A stretch of 64,000 nt of DNA from Paludibacteraceae bacterium (GTDB taxonomy: Bacteria > Bacteroidota > Bacteroidia > Bacteroidales > Paludibacteraceae), in NCBI GenBank assembly GCA_024405875.1, contig JAKSOA010000004.1, positions 1 to 64,000 on the forward strand. Reading direction: 5' to 3'. The notes beneath the pieces are model-generated. The model saw only the letters and a program-made list of their open reading frames with translations. It was not told the origin of the DNA and made no database searches. The position numbers and the translations under genes were made by a program. Shown piece by piece: positions 45,948 through 55,198 of the stretch. The stretch's first letter is position 1. Each line of letters begins with the position of its first letter.

Positions 45948-48075
45948 CTTCTTTTTCAGGCTCCACCTCTTTTATTTTGACCATCTTCTCAACCTCACCG
46001 AACCTCAATTCCTCAAATATATAATCGGCTTTTGCATATTTATCTATGACAAAGGCTACATAGTTCATATCAAGGACCACCAGCCTTTGGTAATCAGAGT
46101 CATACAAATGGGTGTTAGTCAGCGCTTCAGCATTACTTGAGGTTACAATTCCCAATAGTTCCCCGTTTTTGTCATATACTCCGTATCCCATACGACCTGT
46201 CACCATATCACAATCAGTCATAAAGGTTATATTCATTTTTTTTGCTGACGGTACGGTCTCATACAACGATGTCATTACAGAGTCGACTCTAGTTTTGGGA
46301 ACTAGATAACTGTGAGAGAACACACCACTCAATCTTGACACCGCACCAACATAGTGCACATCATCTTGTGCATAGCCAGCAATTTTTCCGTAACTTAATC
46401 TAAGTGAGTAATTTGCGTCAGGAGCCATAGTCAGTGCAGGCTTGTATATGGCATAACCTTCATTGAAAACTCTGGTCATCTTAGCAATCTCAGCATCATC
46501 GGCTATTGAGAGAGCATACATATATTTTCTAGCCTGTGCTATCTTGTTAACAAGTGAGACAAGCGGGTCTGAGAGCAAAATCTCCTGTGATGGTTTGTCT
46601 AGATATTTCAAGAAGCGTTTCTCATCTGTCACAACTGATTTTGAAAAGATGTCATCAATATACTTGATGCGGTTTCCCTTATACTTTTTACTCTTCTCCA
46701 CTTCAAAAAGAGAGACTGTTACTGATGAGTCAATGTTTGCCTCAAAATAATCCAACACCTTTACAAGCATCTCCTTCTCCTTTGAAGCGTCCATATTCAC
46801 AAAATAGTGGTTGAGTGCGGCAAACACATCCTCTTCATTCTCATCATTCCAATCAAGTGTGCGGTCAACCGCACTTAATGTCTCTACATTCTGTGATATG
46901 GTATTAATAATTTCATACTGTGAAACGTATGTACATCTCTCTTTATATTTCAGATTAATTTTTGGGATAAGGTTAGCGTAACGCAGAACCTGATTAAAAT
47001 CAGACCTGTTTGCCGCCCAATTAGTAAACGCCATCTCTCTCTTAACCTTACCATCAATAACACTGCTGCCGCGCAAACTTGAGAGCGACTTGTTTATGGC
47101 ATTAATTTTCTGGGAGAGTGACTTATAACCTGTGCTGTCAATAAATTGCATCGCCTTTATCTGAGCCTCATATCTTGTGGCATAATTCTCAATAATCTCA
47201 GCACTCAAGACCTGACGGTTGCTCTTGTTAGGATAACCCAATGCTGTAACAAAGTCTAATATTTGATATTTATTTCTGGAAATTACAGCAGAGTGATTTG
47301 AAAAATATGTCTGGTTTGAATTATCATACGCCGCCGGCTCATTGCTACGGTCAGCATATATTCTCAAAATCACAAAATCAGCACTATGACGTTCTTGCCT
47401 CAAACTGTCATTCGCTATACCTTTTGGCGGAAGATATGCAAGACGGACATCGCCAAAACATTTGTAATGATACAAATAATATGCGCCCGTGCTTGTTTTT
47501 GATATGGTAGCCAGATGTCCCGATGGTAATACCATAGAACTACATATAGAATTTGACACCGAATCTACCTTGTGTGCAATGGTCTTTTCATCATTTACCC
47601 CTTGCAACTTAGATGTAATCTGATAGGTCACATCTTTTGCACTCTGCAAAATCCAAGCGGAGAGGTTGCCTAATGGTATCTCCTTGAAAACCGATGGGCT
47701 TTTATAGCCGGAATCAGGCTTGATACTATCTGGCAGGTAGTTTCCAACTGCGCTATAAGGTGCTATGACCAGACCTTTTTTTGATATTATGGTACCAGTG
47801 TAACCGCTTGTCAGATATACGGTAGCGTCTTTCAGACTACCCTGTTTACCGCTATAAACGGCATCCATATCAAATTCCATTCCACACTCATCCATAGCCT
47901 CTATCACATCATCAGGTAGGTTAGGCAGGAGCCACATTCCTTCAGAAGAGAATGAAAGGAGAAATATTTGAGTAGCGAGAGCAGAGAAAATGAGTTTTCT
48001 ATGCCGAGTCACGAAAATATTCACAAAACGAAGTTTTGTAAAGGAGACTGTTACTATATGTTTCATAACACCCAT
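45919..48075 (-). CDS. S46 dipeptidyl-peptidase homologue lacking catalytic residues
   Basis: The N-terminal EGMWLLPNL, VYSGKQGSLKDATVYLTSGY and the C-terminal GELLGIV and YQRLVVLDMNYVAFVIDKYA match the S46 (DPP7/DPP11) family. The His-containing NHHCGY segment is replaced by APYSAVG (about residues 105-111). The serine motif GNSGSP reads GRMGYG (about 627-632), so the nucleophile Ser is Met. The DFxxxRxYA region with the Asp is kept (DFVILRIYA). A hydrophobic N-terminal segment (about 24-42) directs it to the periplasm or membrane, and the tail is highly acidic. A peptidase role is unlikely. A start nine bases later (48066) is possible. Confidence 0.88.
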   Translation of the reverse strand: MGVMKHIVTVSFTKLRFVNIFVTRHRKLIFSALATQIFLLSFSSEGMWLLPNLPDDVIEAMDECGMEFDMDAVYSGKQGSLKDATVYLTSGYTGTIISKKGLVIAPYSAVGNYLPDSIKPDSGYKSPSVFKEIPLGNLSAWILQSAKDVTYQITSKLQGVNDEKTIAHKVDSVSNSICSSMVLPSGHLATISKTSTGAYYLYHYKCFGDVRLAYLPPKGIANDSLRQERHSADFVILRIYADRSNEPAAYDNSNQTYFSNHSAVISRNKYQILDFVTALGYPNKSNRQVLSAEIIENYATRYEAQIKAMQFIDSTGYKSLSQKINAINKSLSSLRGSSVIDGKVKREMAFTNWAANRSDFNQVLRYANLIPKINLKYKERCTYVSQYEIINTISQNVETLSAVDRTLDWNDENEEDVFAALNHYFVNMDASKEKEMLVKVLDYFEANIDSSVTVSLFEVEKSKKYKGNRIKYIDDIFSKSVVTDEKRFLKYLDKPSQEILLSDPLVSLVNKIAQARKYMYALSIADDAEIAKMTRVFNEGYAIYKPALTMAPDANYSLRLSYGKIAGYAQDDVHYVGAVSRLSGVFSHSYLVPKTRVDSVMTSLYETVPSAKKMNITFMTDCDMVTGRMGYGVYDKNGELLGIVTSSNAEALTNTHLYDSDYQRLVVLDMNYVAFVIDKYAKADYIFEELRFGEVEKMVKIKEVEPEKEVEEEAENID

Positions 48076-48096
48076 TTTAATTAGTGCGTAAAAATG

Positions 48097-48134
48097 CAAA
48101 GATAGCAAATTTGTTCCAATTTTTACTACCTTTG
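48097..48134. promoter_or_regulatory. Divergent -7 elements between the S46-like and ABC-F genes
   Basis: TATCTTTG on the minus strand (48104-48097) and TACCTTTG on the plus strand (48127-48134) both match TAnnTTTG. Neither has a TTTG at the standard -33 spacing. Confidence 0.6.
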
Positions 48135-48142
48135 CAACCAAT

Positions 48143-49945
48143 ATGAACAGTTATCTGCAAATAGAGAACCTGACAAAGAGTTTCGGGTCTTTGGTTCTGT
48201 ATGAAAATGTGGACTTTGAACTGAGTCAGGGGCAGAAAGTCGCCATCGTGGCTAAGAACGGAGCAGGGAAAAGCACGCTTCTGAATATAATAGCAGGCAA
48301 GGATACCGCTGACAGCGGAAAAATCACATTCCGTTCAGGCTTAAGGGTGAGTTTTCTGGAGCAGACACCGCACTATGACCCTGAAAGCACTGTGTATGAC
48401 GCTTTTATGGCTGTGGAGAACTCTCTTAAAGAGTTTCATAGCGAGGATTGGTGGCAGTATGAGACCAAGGCAAAGCAGATTATAACAAAACTGAAAGCGG
48501 GTGACTTTGACGCTAAGATTTCCACACTGTCTGGCGGACAACTCAAGCGTCTGGCTCTTGCAAACGCACTTATATCAGAGCCTGACCTTCTTATCCTGGA
48601 CGAGCCTACAAACCATCTTGACCTTGAAATGGTGGAGTGGCTTGAGGATTACCTCACAAGAACAAACCTCACCCTGCTGATGGTGACTCACGACCGCTAT
48701 TTTCTTGACCGTGTATGCTCTGACATAGTTGAGATTGATGGAGGTAAGTTTTACAGATACAGAGGAAATTACAGTTACTACTTGGAGAAACGTCAGGAGA
48801 GGATTGATGTTCACAACGCCTTTCTTGCAAGTTCCAATAATATTTTCAGGCACGAACTTGAATGGATGCGCTCCACACCGCAGGCACGTAGCGGCAAGGC
48901 TAAGGGGCGTATTGACGCATTCAATGCTCTCAAGGAGATTGTGGCGGAGCGTCCGCAGGAGACAAACATTAAACTTGAGGTAAAGTCAACTTACATAGGC
49001 AGCAAGATTTTTGAGGCTAAATATATATCAAAGTCCTACCCCGACAGGGTTATACTTAAGGATTTCTACTACAATTTCAGCCGATATGAGAAACTTGGCA
49101 TTGCAGGAAACAACGGAACGGGCAAATCCACTTTTCTGAAGATGCTTTTGGGTAAGGTTAAGCCTGACAGTGGCTCATTTGACATAGGAGAGACTGTCAA
49201 GTTCGGCTATTACAGCCAAGATGGCTTGAAATTCAATGAGCAGATGAAAGTCATTGATGTGGTGCGTGCCATATCTGATGATATTGACCTTGGTGGTGGC
49301 AGACGGCTCAGCGCCTCTCAATTCTTACAACACTTCCTATTTACTCCGGAGGCTCAATACAACTATGTTTACAAACTCTCCGGCGGAGAGAAACGCCGAC
49401 TGTATCTCTGCACGGTTCTCATAAACAACCCGAATTTTCTTGTGCTTGATGAGCCTACAAATGACCTTGACATAGTTACGCTGAATATTCTTGAGGATTA
49501 CCTTCAAAACTTTAAAGGTTGCGTAATAGTGGTCTCTCATGACCGTTACTTTATGGACAAAGTGATAGACCATCTGCTTGTTTTCAAGGGTGACGGAGTG
49601 GTTAAGGATTTTCCGGGCAACTACACTCAATACCGTGAGTGGCTTAAAGAGCAGGAGAAAGCGGAACAGAAGTCAAAGCCGGGCAATAGTTCCAAACAGT
49701 CATCGGGGCAAAAACAACAAAAACAGAGTGACAAGCCACGTAAACTATCATACGCTGAGCAACGTGAACTTGACCAACTAAACAAGGATATGGAGGCTTT
49801 GAATAAGGAGAAAGCGGAACTTGAGGCTTTCTTTCAAAACCCCGATGCCACGTCAGATGAAATCACCGCTAAATCAAAGAGACTGAATGATGTAAACACT
49901 TTGATTGATGAAAAAGAGATGAGGTGGCTGGAACTTTCACTATAA
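48143..49945 (+). CDS. ABC-F family ATPase
   Basis: Two ABC domains on one soluble chain, with Walker A NGAGKSTLL and NGTGKSTFL, signatures LSGGQLKRLALA and LSGGEKRRLYLC, and the ABC-F linker between them. A C-terminal coiled coil rich in Lys and Gln (about residues 510-600) is typical of the Uup branch. ABC-F proteins act on ribosomes or, in some cases, DNA. No antibiotic-resistance assignment can be made. Confidence 0.92.
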   Translation: MNSYLQIENLTKSFGSLVLYENVDFELSQGQKVAIVAKNGAGKSTLLNIIAGKDTADSGKITFRSGLRVSFLEQTPHYDPESTVYDAFMAVENSLKEFHSEDWWQYETKAKQIITKLKAGDFDAKISTLSGGQLKRLALANALISEPDLLILDEPTNHLDLEMVEWLEDYLTRTNLTLLMVTHDRYFLDRVCSDIVEIDGGKFYRYRGNYSYYLEKRQERIDVHNAFLASSNNIFRHELEWMRSTPQARSGKAKGRIDAFNALKEIVAERPQETNIKLEVKSTYIGSKIFEAKYISKSYPDRVILKDFYYNFSRYEKLGIAGNNGTGKSTFLKMLLGKVKPDSGSFDIGETVKFGYYSQDGLKFNEQMKVIDVVRAISDDIDLGGGRRLSASQFLQHFLFTPEAQYNYVYKLSGGEKRRLYLCTVLINNPNFLVLDEPTNDLDIVTLNILEDYLQNFKGCVIVVSHDRYFMDKVIDHLLVFKGDGVVKDFPGNYTQYREWLKEQEKAEQKSKPGNSSKQSSGQKQQKQSDKPRKLSYAEQRELDQLNKDMEALNKEKAELEAFFQNPDATSDEITAKSKRLNDVNTLIDEKEMRWLELSL

Positions 49946-49951
49946 ATTAGT

Positions 49952-49959
49952 TACCTTTG
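49952..49959 (+). promoter_or_regulatory. -7 element of the peptide transporter gene
   Basis: TACCTTTG lies 24 bp before the start codon. No -33 TTTG is seen. Confidence 0.55.
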
Positions 49960-49982
49960 CACATTAATTTTCCCCCCAAGCA

Positions 49983-51299
49983 ATGAGACACCCTAAAGGA
50001 TTATATTTGATTTGCACAGTTGAGATGTGGGAGCGTTTCAGTTACTATGGAATGCGTGCGCTGCTTGTGCTATTTCTTACCGCCCAACTAATGAACGGAG
50101 GACTTGGCTTTGATGACAGTTACGCATCACTGACATACGGAATTTTTACTGGCCTGATATATTTCACACCGCTAATAGGAGGCTGGCTTTCTGACAGATA
50201 CTTAGGGCAACGAAAGGCTATTTCATTAGGTTTGTGGTTCCTTATAGCAGGACAACTTACAATGGCGTTCGCCACTACAGCGCCAATTCTCTACATCTCT
50301 CTGCTTTTACAGATATGCGGAAACGGACTCTTCAAGCCTTCAAGTACAGTTATTGTGGGCTCCCTCTACCCTGAGGGCGACAGCCGCATTGACAGTGCCT
50401 ACACAATATTCTATATGGGCATTAACTTAGGCTCATTCTTCTCTCCTATTCTTACCGGCTGGCTTGCGGTAAACTACGGATTCAAATATGGTTTTCTTGC
50501 CTCAGCCGCAGGTCTTATACTTGGATATTTGAACTATGCTATTCTTGCGAACAGATATTTAGGTGAGATTTGCAAACAGCCTGTACGCAAAGAGAGTAAC
50601 ACTGATGACGCTCCATCAAAACCTCTTACTAAGGATGAGAAGCAGAGAATATGGGTTATTACAATACTGACACTCTTTGCCATTGCCTTTTTCGCCGGTT
50701 TTGAACAGGCTGGCTGCTCTATGACCATATTCTCTGAAAAATACGTAAACAGGAATGTTCTTGACTTCAACGTCCCTACGGCGTGGCTTCAGAGCATAAA
50801 CCCGCTCTTTATTCTGCTATTGGCACCACTCTTCTCATTAATGTGGACAAAATTGGGAGAGAGAGGGAAAAATCCCTCAATACCGGTAAAAATGGGACTC
50901 GGACTCATAATGCTTGGAATAGGTTTTATTCTAATGATTGGAGCGGTCTTTGACAGAGGTGGTGACATTGACACAATCAGTGACACCAACGCCAAGGCAT
51001 CAGTGTGGTTTATATTCTTTGCCTATATGTTCCACACCATAGGTGAGTTGTGTCTCTCACCAATAGGACTCTCAATGGTCAGCCGTCTTGCTCCCATTAA
51101 ACTTGCCTCAATGCTGATGGGTGTTTGGATGGCGAGCAGTGCCGTGGCTAATTTCCTTGCCGGGTACCTGGCATCATACACACCAACATCAGGCTATCTT
51201 GAGATATATGCCGGACTTACACTCTCAAGCATAGTTCTTGGATTAATTCTTATTTTTATCAAAAAACCTCTAATTAGAATGAGTTACGGAAGATTATAA
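49983..51299 (+). CDS. Proton-dependent oligopeptide transporter (POT/MFS)
   Basis: The protein has about 12-14 membrane helices. The POT ExxER-type motif appears early (VEMWERFSYYGMRALLVLFL), and 'GGWLSDRYLGQRKAISLG' and 'GNGLFKPSSTVIVGSLY' are conserved. It imports di- and tripeptides with protons. It precedes nadA by 10 bp, and the two may be co-transcribed. Confidence 0.94.
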   Translation: MRHPKGLYLICTVEMWERFSYYGMRALLVLFLTAQLMNGGLGFDDSYASLTYGIFTGLIYFTPLIGGWLSDRYLGQRKAISLGLWFLIAGQLTMAFATTAPILYISLLLQICGNGLFKPSSTVIVGSLYPEGDSRIDSAYTIFYMGINLGSFFSPILTGWLAVNYGFKYGFLASAAGLILGYLNYAILANRYLGEICKQPVRKESNTDDAPSKPLTKDEKQRIWVITILTLFAIAFFAGFEQAGCSMTIFSEKYVNRNVLDFNVPTAWLQSINPLFILLLAPLFSLMWTKLGERGKNPSIPVKMGLGLIMLGIGFILMIGAVFDRGGDIDTISDTNAKASVWFIFFAYMFHTIGELCLSPIGLSMVSRLAPIKLASMLMGVWMASSAVANFLAGYLASYTPTSGYLEIYAGLTLSSIVLGLILIFIKKPLIRMSYGRL

Positions 51300-51309
51300 C
51301 TTTTTTACT

Positions 51310-52230
51310 ATGGATAAAGAGAATCTAAAGGCTGAGATACGCCGTATGTGCAAAGAGAAGAACGCTGTGGTTATGGCACACTACTACACATTAAGTGATG
51401 TGCAGGATGTGGCTGATTTTGTAGGTGACTCACTTGCCCTCGCCCGCAAGGCGGCTGAGACCGATGCCGATATTATTGTTATGTGCGGTGTGCATTTTAT
51501 GGCTGAAACCTGCAAACTCCTCTCTCCTGAAAAAAAGGTTATTGTGCCTGATATGAATGCAGGTTGCTCCCTTGCCGACTCCTGCCCTGCTGACGAACTA
51601 CGCAGGTGGAAAGAGTCTCACCCTGGCTACACTATAGTTCAATATGTGAACACAACGGCTGCCACAAAGGCGCTGACCGATGTGGTAGTGACATCGGGGA
51701 ACGCTAAAAAGGTGATAGACCAACTGCCCTCTGACGCTAAAATTCTCTTTGGTCCGGACTACAATCTGGGCTCTTACATAAACTCCGTCACCGGACGTAA
51801 TATGGAACTTTGGAATGGCGGCTGCCACGTTCACGAGCGTTTTACCGAGAGTGCCATTGACTCCCTTAAAACGGAGTACCCCGATGCCATAGTTATGGCT
51901 CACCTTGAGTGCAAGGCGGCTGTGCTTGACAAGGCTGATGTGAAAGGCTCAACAGCCGATATGATTAAATATGCTAAGGCTAACCCTGGGAAGCGTTACA
52001 TTGTAGCCACTGAAGCGGGCATAATGCACGAACTAAAACGCACCTGCCCATCTACAGAGTTCATACCTGTACCTGTTGAAGGTTCCTGCAATGAGTGTGA
52101 GAATATGAAACTAAGCACACTTGAGAAGATTTATTCAGCACTTAAAAATGAGAGTCCTGAAGTCTCAGTACCTGCTGATATTGCCGTTGATGCGGTTAAG
52201 CCTATACGACGTATGCTTGAGTTAAGCTGA
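51310..52230 (+). CDS. nadA: Quinolinate synthase
   Basis: NadA condenses iminoaspartate with dihydroxyacetone phosphate, using a 4Fe-4S cluster. The N-terminal 'NAVVMAHYYTLSDVQDVADFVGDSLALA' and the cluster Cys residues (in MNAGCSLADSCPADE, VMAHLECKA and GSCNECENM) are present. It converges on the aroD-aroA gene with only 2 bp between stops. Confidence 0.96.
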   Translation: MDKENLKAEIRRMCKEKNAVVMAHYYTLSDVQDVADFVGDSLALARKAAETDADIIVMCGVHFMAETCKLLSPEKKVIVPDMNAGCSLADSCPADELRRWKESHPGYTIVQYVNTTAATKALTDVVVTSGNAKKVIDQLPSDAKILFGPDYNLGSYINSVTGRNMELWNGGCHVHERFTESAIDSLKTEYPDAIVMAHLECKAAVLDKADVKGSTADMIKYAKANPGKRYIVATEAGIMHELKRTCPSTEFIPVPVEGSCNECENMKLSTLEKIYSALKNESPEVSVPADIAVDAVKPIRRMLELS

Positions 52231-52232
52231 TT

Positions 52233-54104
52233 TTACCTGAAGTATTTACAGAATTCAGGGAATGACTTTGAGACACAACTCTCATTGTCAATCTCTATGT
52301 TCCCTTTTGCTCCCTCTGCCGCAAGTTTAAGAGCCATAACCATACGGTGGTCTGCATTTGAAGTGAATTTCCCGCCCCTAAGAAGCATATTATTGGCATA
52401 ACGGTATGTAAGAGATTTGCCATATATATGAAGAGTATCATCTTTTTGATAGCACTCCACTCCCAACTGTTTGAGCATTTGAGTAATAGCAACCGCTCTG
52501 TCAGACTCCTTGACTTTCAGGCGTTCCATACCTTTAAGTAGTGACTCGCCCTGAGAGAAAGCCGCCAATACTGAGACCACAGGAAACAAATCAGGTGCTT
52601 GATTAAGGTCTATGCAGAATGAGTGTAACGGAGATTTTGCGGCTCTTATTTGGGTTCCGTTTACAGAAACTCTGGCACCTGCCTTTCTAAGAATATCAAG
52701 TATCAGTCTGTCTGCCTGAACAGAATCCGGGCTTAAATGATTCAGTGTAACACCTGAGAATATGGTTCCCGCTATAAGGAAAGGTGCGGCACCACTCCAG
52801 TCCGCCTCCAAATCAATGGTGGCTGGTCTGTATTGCTGACCTCCCTTAACAACTAACTTGATTCGCTCTTTTTGTTCCTCATACCCTATCTTGATGTTGA
52901 ATTTTTCAAGAATATCAATAGTCATCTTAAGGTACGGAATACTCTTGGGCTCTTTTATTATTACCTCTGAATCTTCCCTTAACAACGGCAGTGCTGCCAT
53001 AAGTCCGCTTAATATCTGAGAACCGTTCTTGCCAGAGACAACAACTCTCCCCGCTTGAAGTCTGCCCGCTACCTTAAGCGGAACTGATACTACATTTGCG
53101 GCGGCGTTACTGAGAGACTCAAGTTCCACCCCAAACGCACTCATAATCTCTTTAGCACCTTTGAGCGGTCTGCCTACAAGGCTCTTCTCTCCCCTTATTA
53201 CGGTCTCTCCATTATGTTTTACTGAGATTATTGGTATTAAGAATCTTGTAAGAAAGCCTGACTCCCCGACAAAAACCTCAGAGGGAATGCCGTCTTTAAG
53301 TGTTTGACAGACTCTGAGAGAGGATTCAGAGTCATCACAAGGTGAATATCCGCTGAGTTGTGACTTGCCGCCGGCAAGCATATCAGCCACGATGGCTCTC
53401 TGTGCCATACTCTTTGACGCCGGAATCTCTATGCTCTTAACCTGCCAGCGTCTTGAATCTCCGTAGAGTGCCTTTGTCATTTCCGCCGCACTCCACTGGC
53501 CTGCCGCGGTAGCCTCATCGGCATTAAGAGCGGCGTATGTGAACGGGGCTCCGTATCTTAACGCCTCCATACGGCTTTCCCGCCCCGCATCTCCCATACA
53601 AAACGCTATTAGTGAGCCATCGGGGTAAGATTTATAGAGTGACATCACGCGCTCCACATCATCTGAGGTATAGGCGGTTGTAACTATCTTGGCTATCTCA
53701 GCACCTGACTCATAACAATCTGCTGTTACCTGACGCAACCTCTCTGTTGTTGGTGTGCCGTTAAAGAAGTGAACTGAGCGAATATAGCGGCAAGCATTCT
53801 CCTTTGCCACCTTACGCACTCTTGAAGCCATATCAGCCGGTGCCTCTATCTCAACATCAACAAATGCGGCACCTGCCTTAACGGCAAGCGTAAGTTTACT
53901 CTCCGCCTCTACAGCGTTTAAATTATCTGATATTCTGCAAGTTGCAAGAAGCGTTACAGGTGAGGTACTAAACAATTCCGTAATGTCAGCATCAGAGAGA
54001 GACGGACAAAGGTCCAATCTGACTTCCGCCATCTCCACCACACCAGACTCAAGAATTTGAAGTAGTTCCCTTACGCTCTTATTTTGCAAACTTGTACAAA
54101 CCAA
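52233..54104 (-). CDS. aroDA: Fused 3-dehydroquinate dehydratase (type I) and EPSP synthase
   Basis: Residues 1-about 210 match type I AroD: MAEVRLDLCPS with the Glu and Arg, RSVHFF with the catalytic His, and EIAKIVTTAY with the Schiff-base Lys. Residues about 215-623 match EPSP synthase (AroA): EIPASKSMAQRA, GESGFLTRF, DWSGAAPF, NQAPDLFPVVSVLA with the catalytic Asp, and ERLKVKESDRA with the Glu. The product would perform two non-consecutive steps of the shikimate pathway. The start is a TTG. No frameshift separates the domains. Confidence 0.93.
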   Translation of the reverse strand: MVCTSLQNKSVRELLQILESGVVEMAEVRLDLCPSLSDADITELFSTSPVTLLATCRISDNLNAVEAESKLTLAVKAGAAFVDVEIEAPADMASRVRKVAKENACRYIRSVHFFNGTPTTERLRQVTADCYESGAEIAKIVTTAYTSDDVERVMSLYKSYPDGSLIAFCMGDAGRESRMEALRYGAPFTYAALNADEATAAGQWSAAEMTKALYGDSRRWQVKSIEIPASKSMAQRAIVADMLAGGKSQLSGYSPCDDSESSLRVCQTLKDGIPSEVFVGESGFLTRFLIPIISVKHNGETVIRGEKSLVGRPLKGAKEIMSAFGVELESLSNAAANVVSVPLKVAGRLQAGRVVVSGKNGSQILSGLMAALPLLREDSEVIIKEPKSIPYLKMTIDILEKFNIKIGYEEQKERIKLVVKGGQQYRPATIDLEADWSGAAPFLIAGTIFSGVTLNHLSPDSVQADRLILDILRKAGARVSVNGTQIRAAKSPLHSFCIDLNQAPDLFPVVSVLAAFSQGESLLKGMERLKVKESDRAVAITQMLKQLGVECYQKDDTLHIYGKSLTYRYANNMLLRGGKFTSNADHRMVMALKLAAEGAKGNIEIDNESCVSKSFPEFCKYFR

Positions 54105-54135
54105 CTCTTCTTTTTTCTTTTTTCACTTTTAACTA

Positions 54136-55167
54136 TTATAATAGTTCCGCCAAATCATATATCAATCGTTCCGTCTTCTCCCACCCTAAACAAGGGTCTG
54201 TTATTGATTTACCATATACGCATTCACCAGTGCTTTGTGCCCCGTCTTCAATGTAAGACTCTATCATCAAGCCCTTTACCAATGACTTAATGTCAGCACT
54301 GTGACGCATACTGTGTAGAACCTCTTTGGCAATGCGTACCTGCTCAAGATACTTCTTTGCTGAGTTTGAGTGGTTGCAATCTACAATAACGCCAGGATTT
54401 TCAAGTCCCTTTGCGGCGGCGTATAAATCTGAAAGATGGCACAAATCCTCATAGTGGTAGTTTGGATGCGTCACGCCATCGTTGTCAACATAGCCACGCA
54501 GAATGGCGTGAGCGAACGGGTTTCCTGTACTTTGCACCTCCCAGTTACGGTATATGAATGTATGACCACCTTGAGCGGCCTTTATTGAGTTCATCATTAC
54601 AGAGAGGTCTCCACTGGTTGGGTTCTTCATTCCTACAGGTATGTCCAAACCGCTTGCTGTCAGACGGTGCTGCTGATTCTCAACACTACGCGCTCCGACA
54701 GCCACGTATGAGAGCAGGTCTGAGAGAAATTGGTGGTTCTCAGGATATAGCATCTCATCGGCACAGGAGAAACCTGTCTCATTAAGAGCACGCATATGTA
54801 GTTTGCGTATGGCAACCAAACCCTTGTGAATATCGGGGTCGGCAAGTGGATTAGGCTGGTGGAGCATTCCCTTGTAACCGGCACCTGTTGTTCTTGGTTT
54901 GTTTGTATAGATTCTTGGTACTATTACAATCTTATCCTTAACTTTATCCTGCACCGGACGCAGACGGCTTATATAGTCAATTACGCACTCCTCGTGGTCT
55001 GCGCTGCAAGGACCTATGACAAGCATAAGTTTGTCTGACGCACCTGTGAGCACATCTCTTATAGCCTTGTCATTCGCACATTTTGCAGCCCTACCCTCCT
55101 CTGACACAGGGTACATCTCCTTAATCTCCTTGGGTTCAAACAGAGCCCGCTTAAATATCATATTCAT
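54136..55167 (-). CDS. 3-deoxy-7-phosphoheptulonate synthase (AroG/F/H type)
   Basis: This enzyme starts the shikimate pathway from PEP and erythrose 4-phosphate. The class I alpha pattern is clear: VIGPCSADH, VPRIYTNKPRTTGAGYKG, NPTSGDLSVMMNS and VDCNHSNSAKKY with the metal-binding residues. Length (343 aa) is normal. Feedback type cannot be judged by eye. It lies between the tyrA-type and aroD-aroA genes in one leftward cluster. Confidence 0.95.
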   Translation of the reverse strand: MNMIFKRALFEPKEIKEMYPVSEEGRAAKCANDKAIRDVLTGASDKLMLVIGPCSADHEECVIDYISRLRPVQDKVKDKIVIVPRIYTNKPRTTGAGYKGMLHQPNPLADPDIHKGLVAIRKLHMRALNETGFSCADEMLYPENHQFLSDLLSYVAVGARSVENQQHRLTASGLDIPVGMKNPTSGDLSVMMNSIKAAQGGHTFIYRNWEVQSTGNPFAHAILRGYVDNDGVTHPNYHYEDLCHLSDLYAAAKGLENPGVIVDCNHSNSAKKYLEQVRIAKEVLHSMRHSADIKSLVKGLMIESYIEDGAQSTGECVYGKSITDPCLGWEKTERLIYDLAELL

Positions 55168-55170
55168 AAT

Positions 55171-55198
55171 AATTAATAATTAACAATTAATAATTAAT
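55171..55198. repeat. 7-bp tandem repeat between aroG-type and tyrA-type genes
   Basis: Four AATTAAY heptamers fill the gap and contain the tyrA stop codon (55196-55194). Confidence 0.9.
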
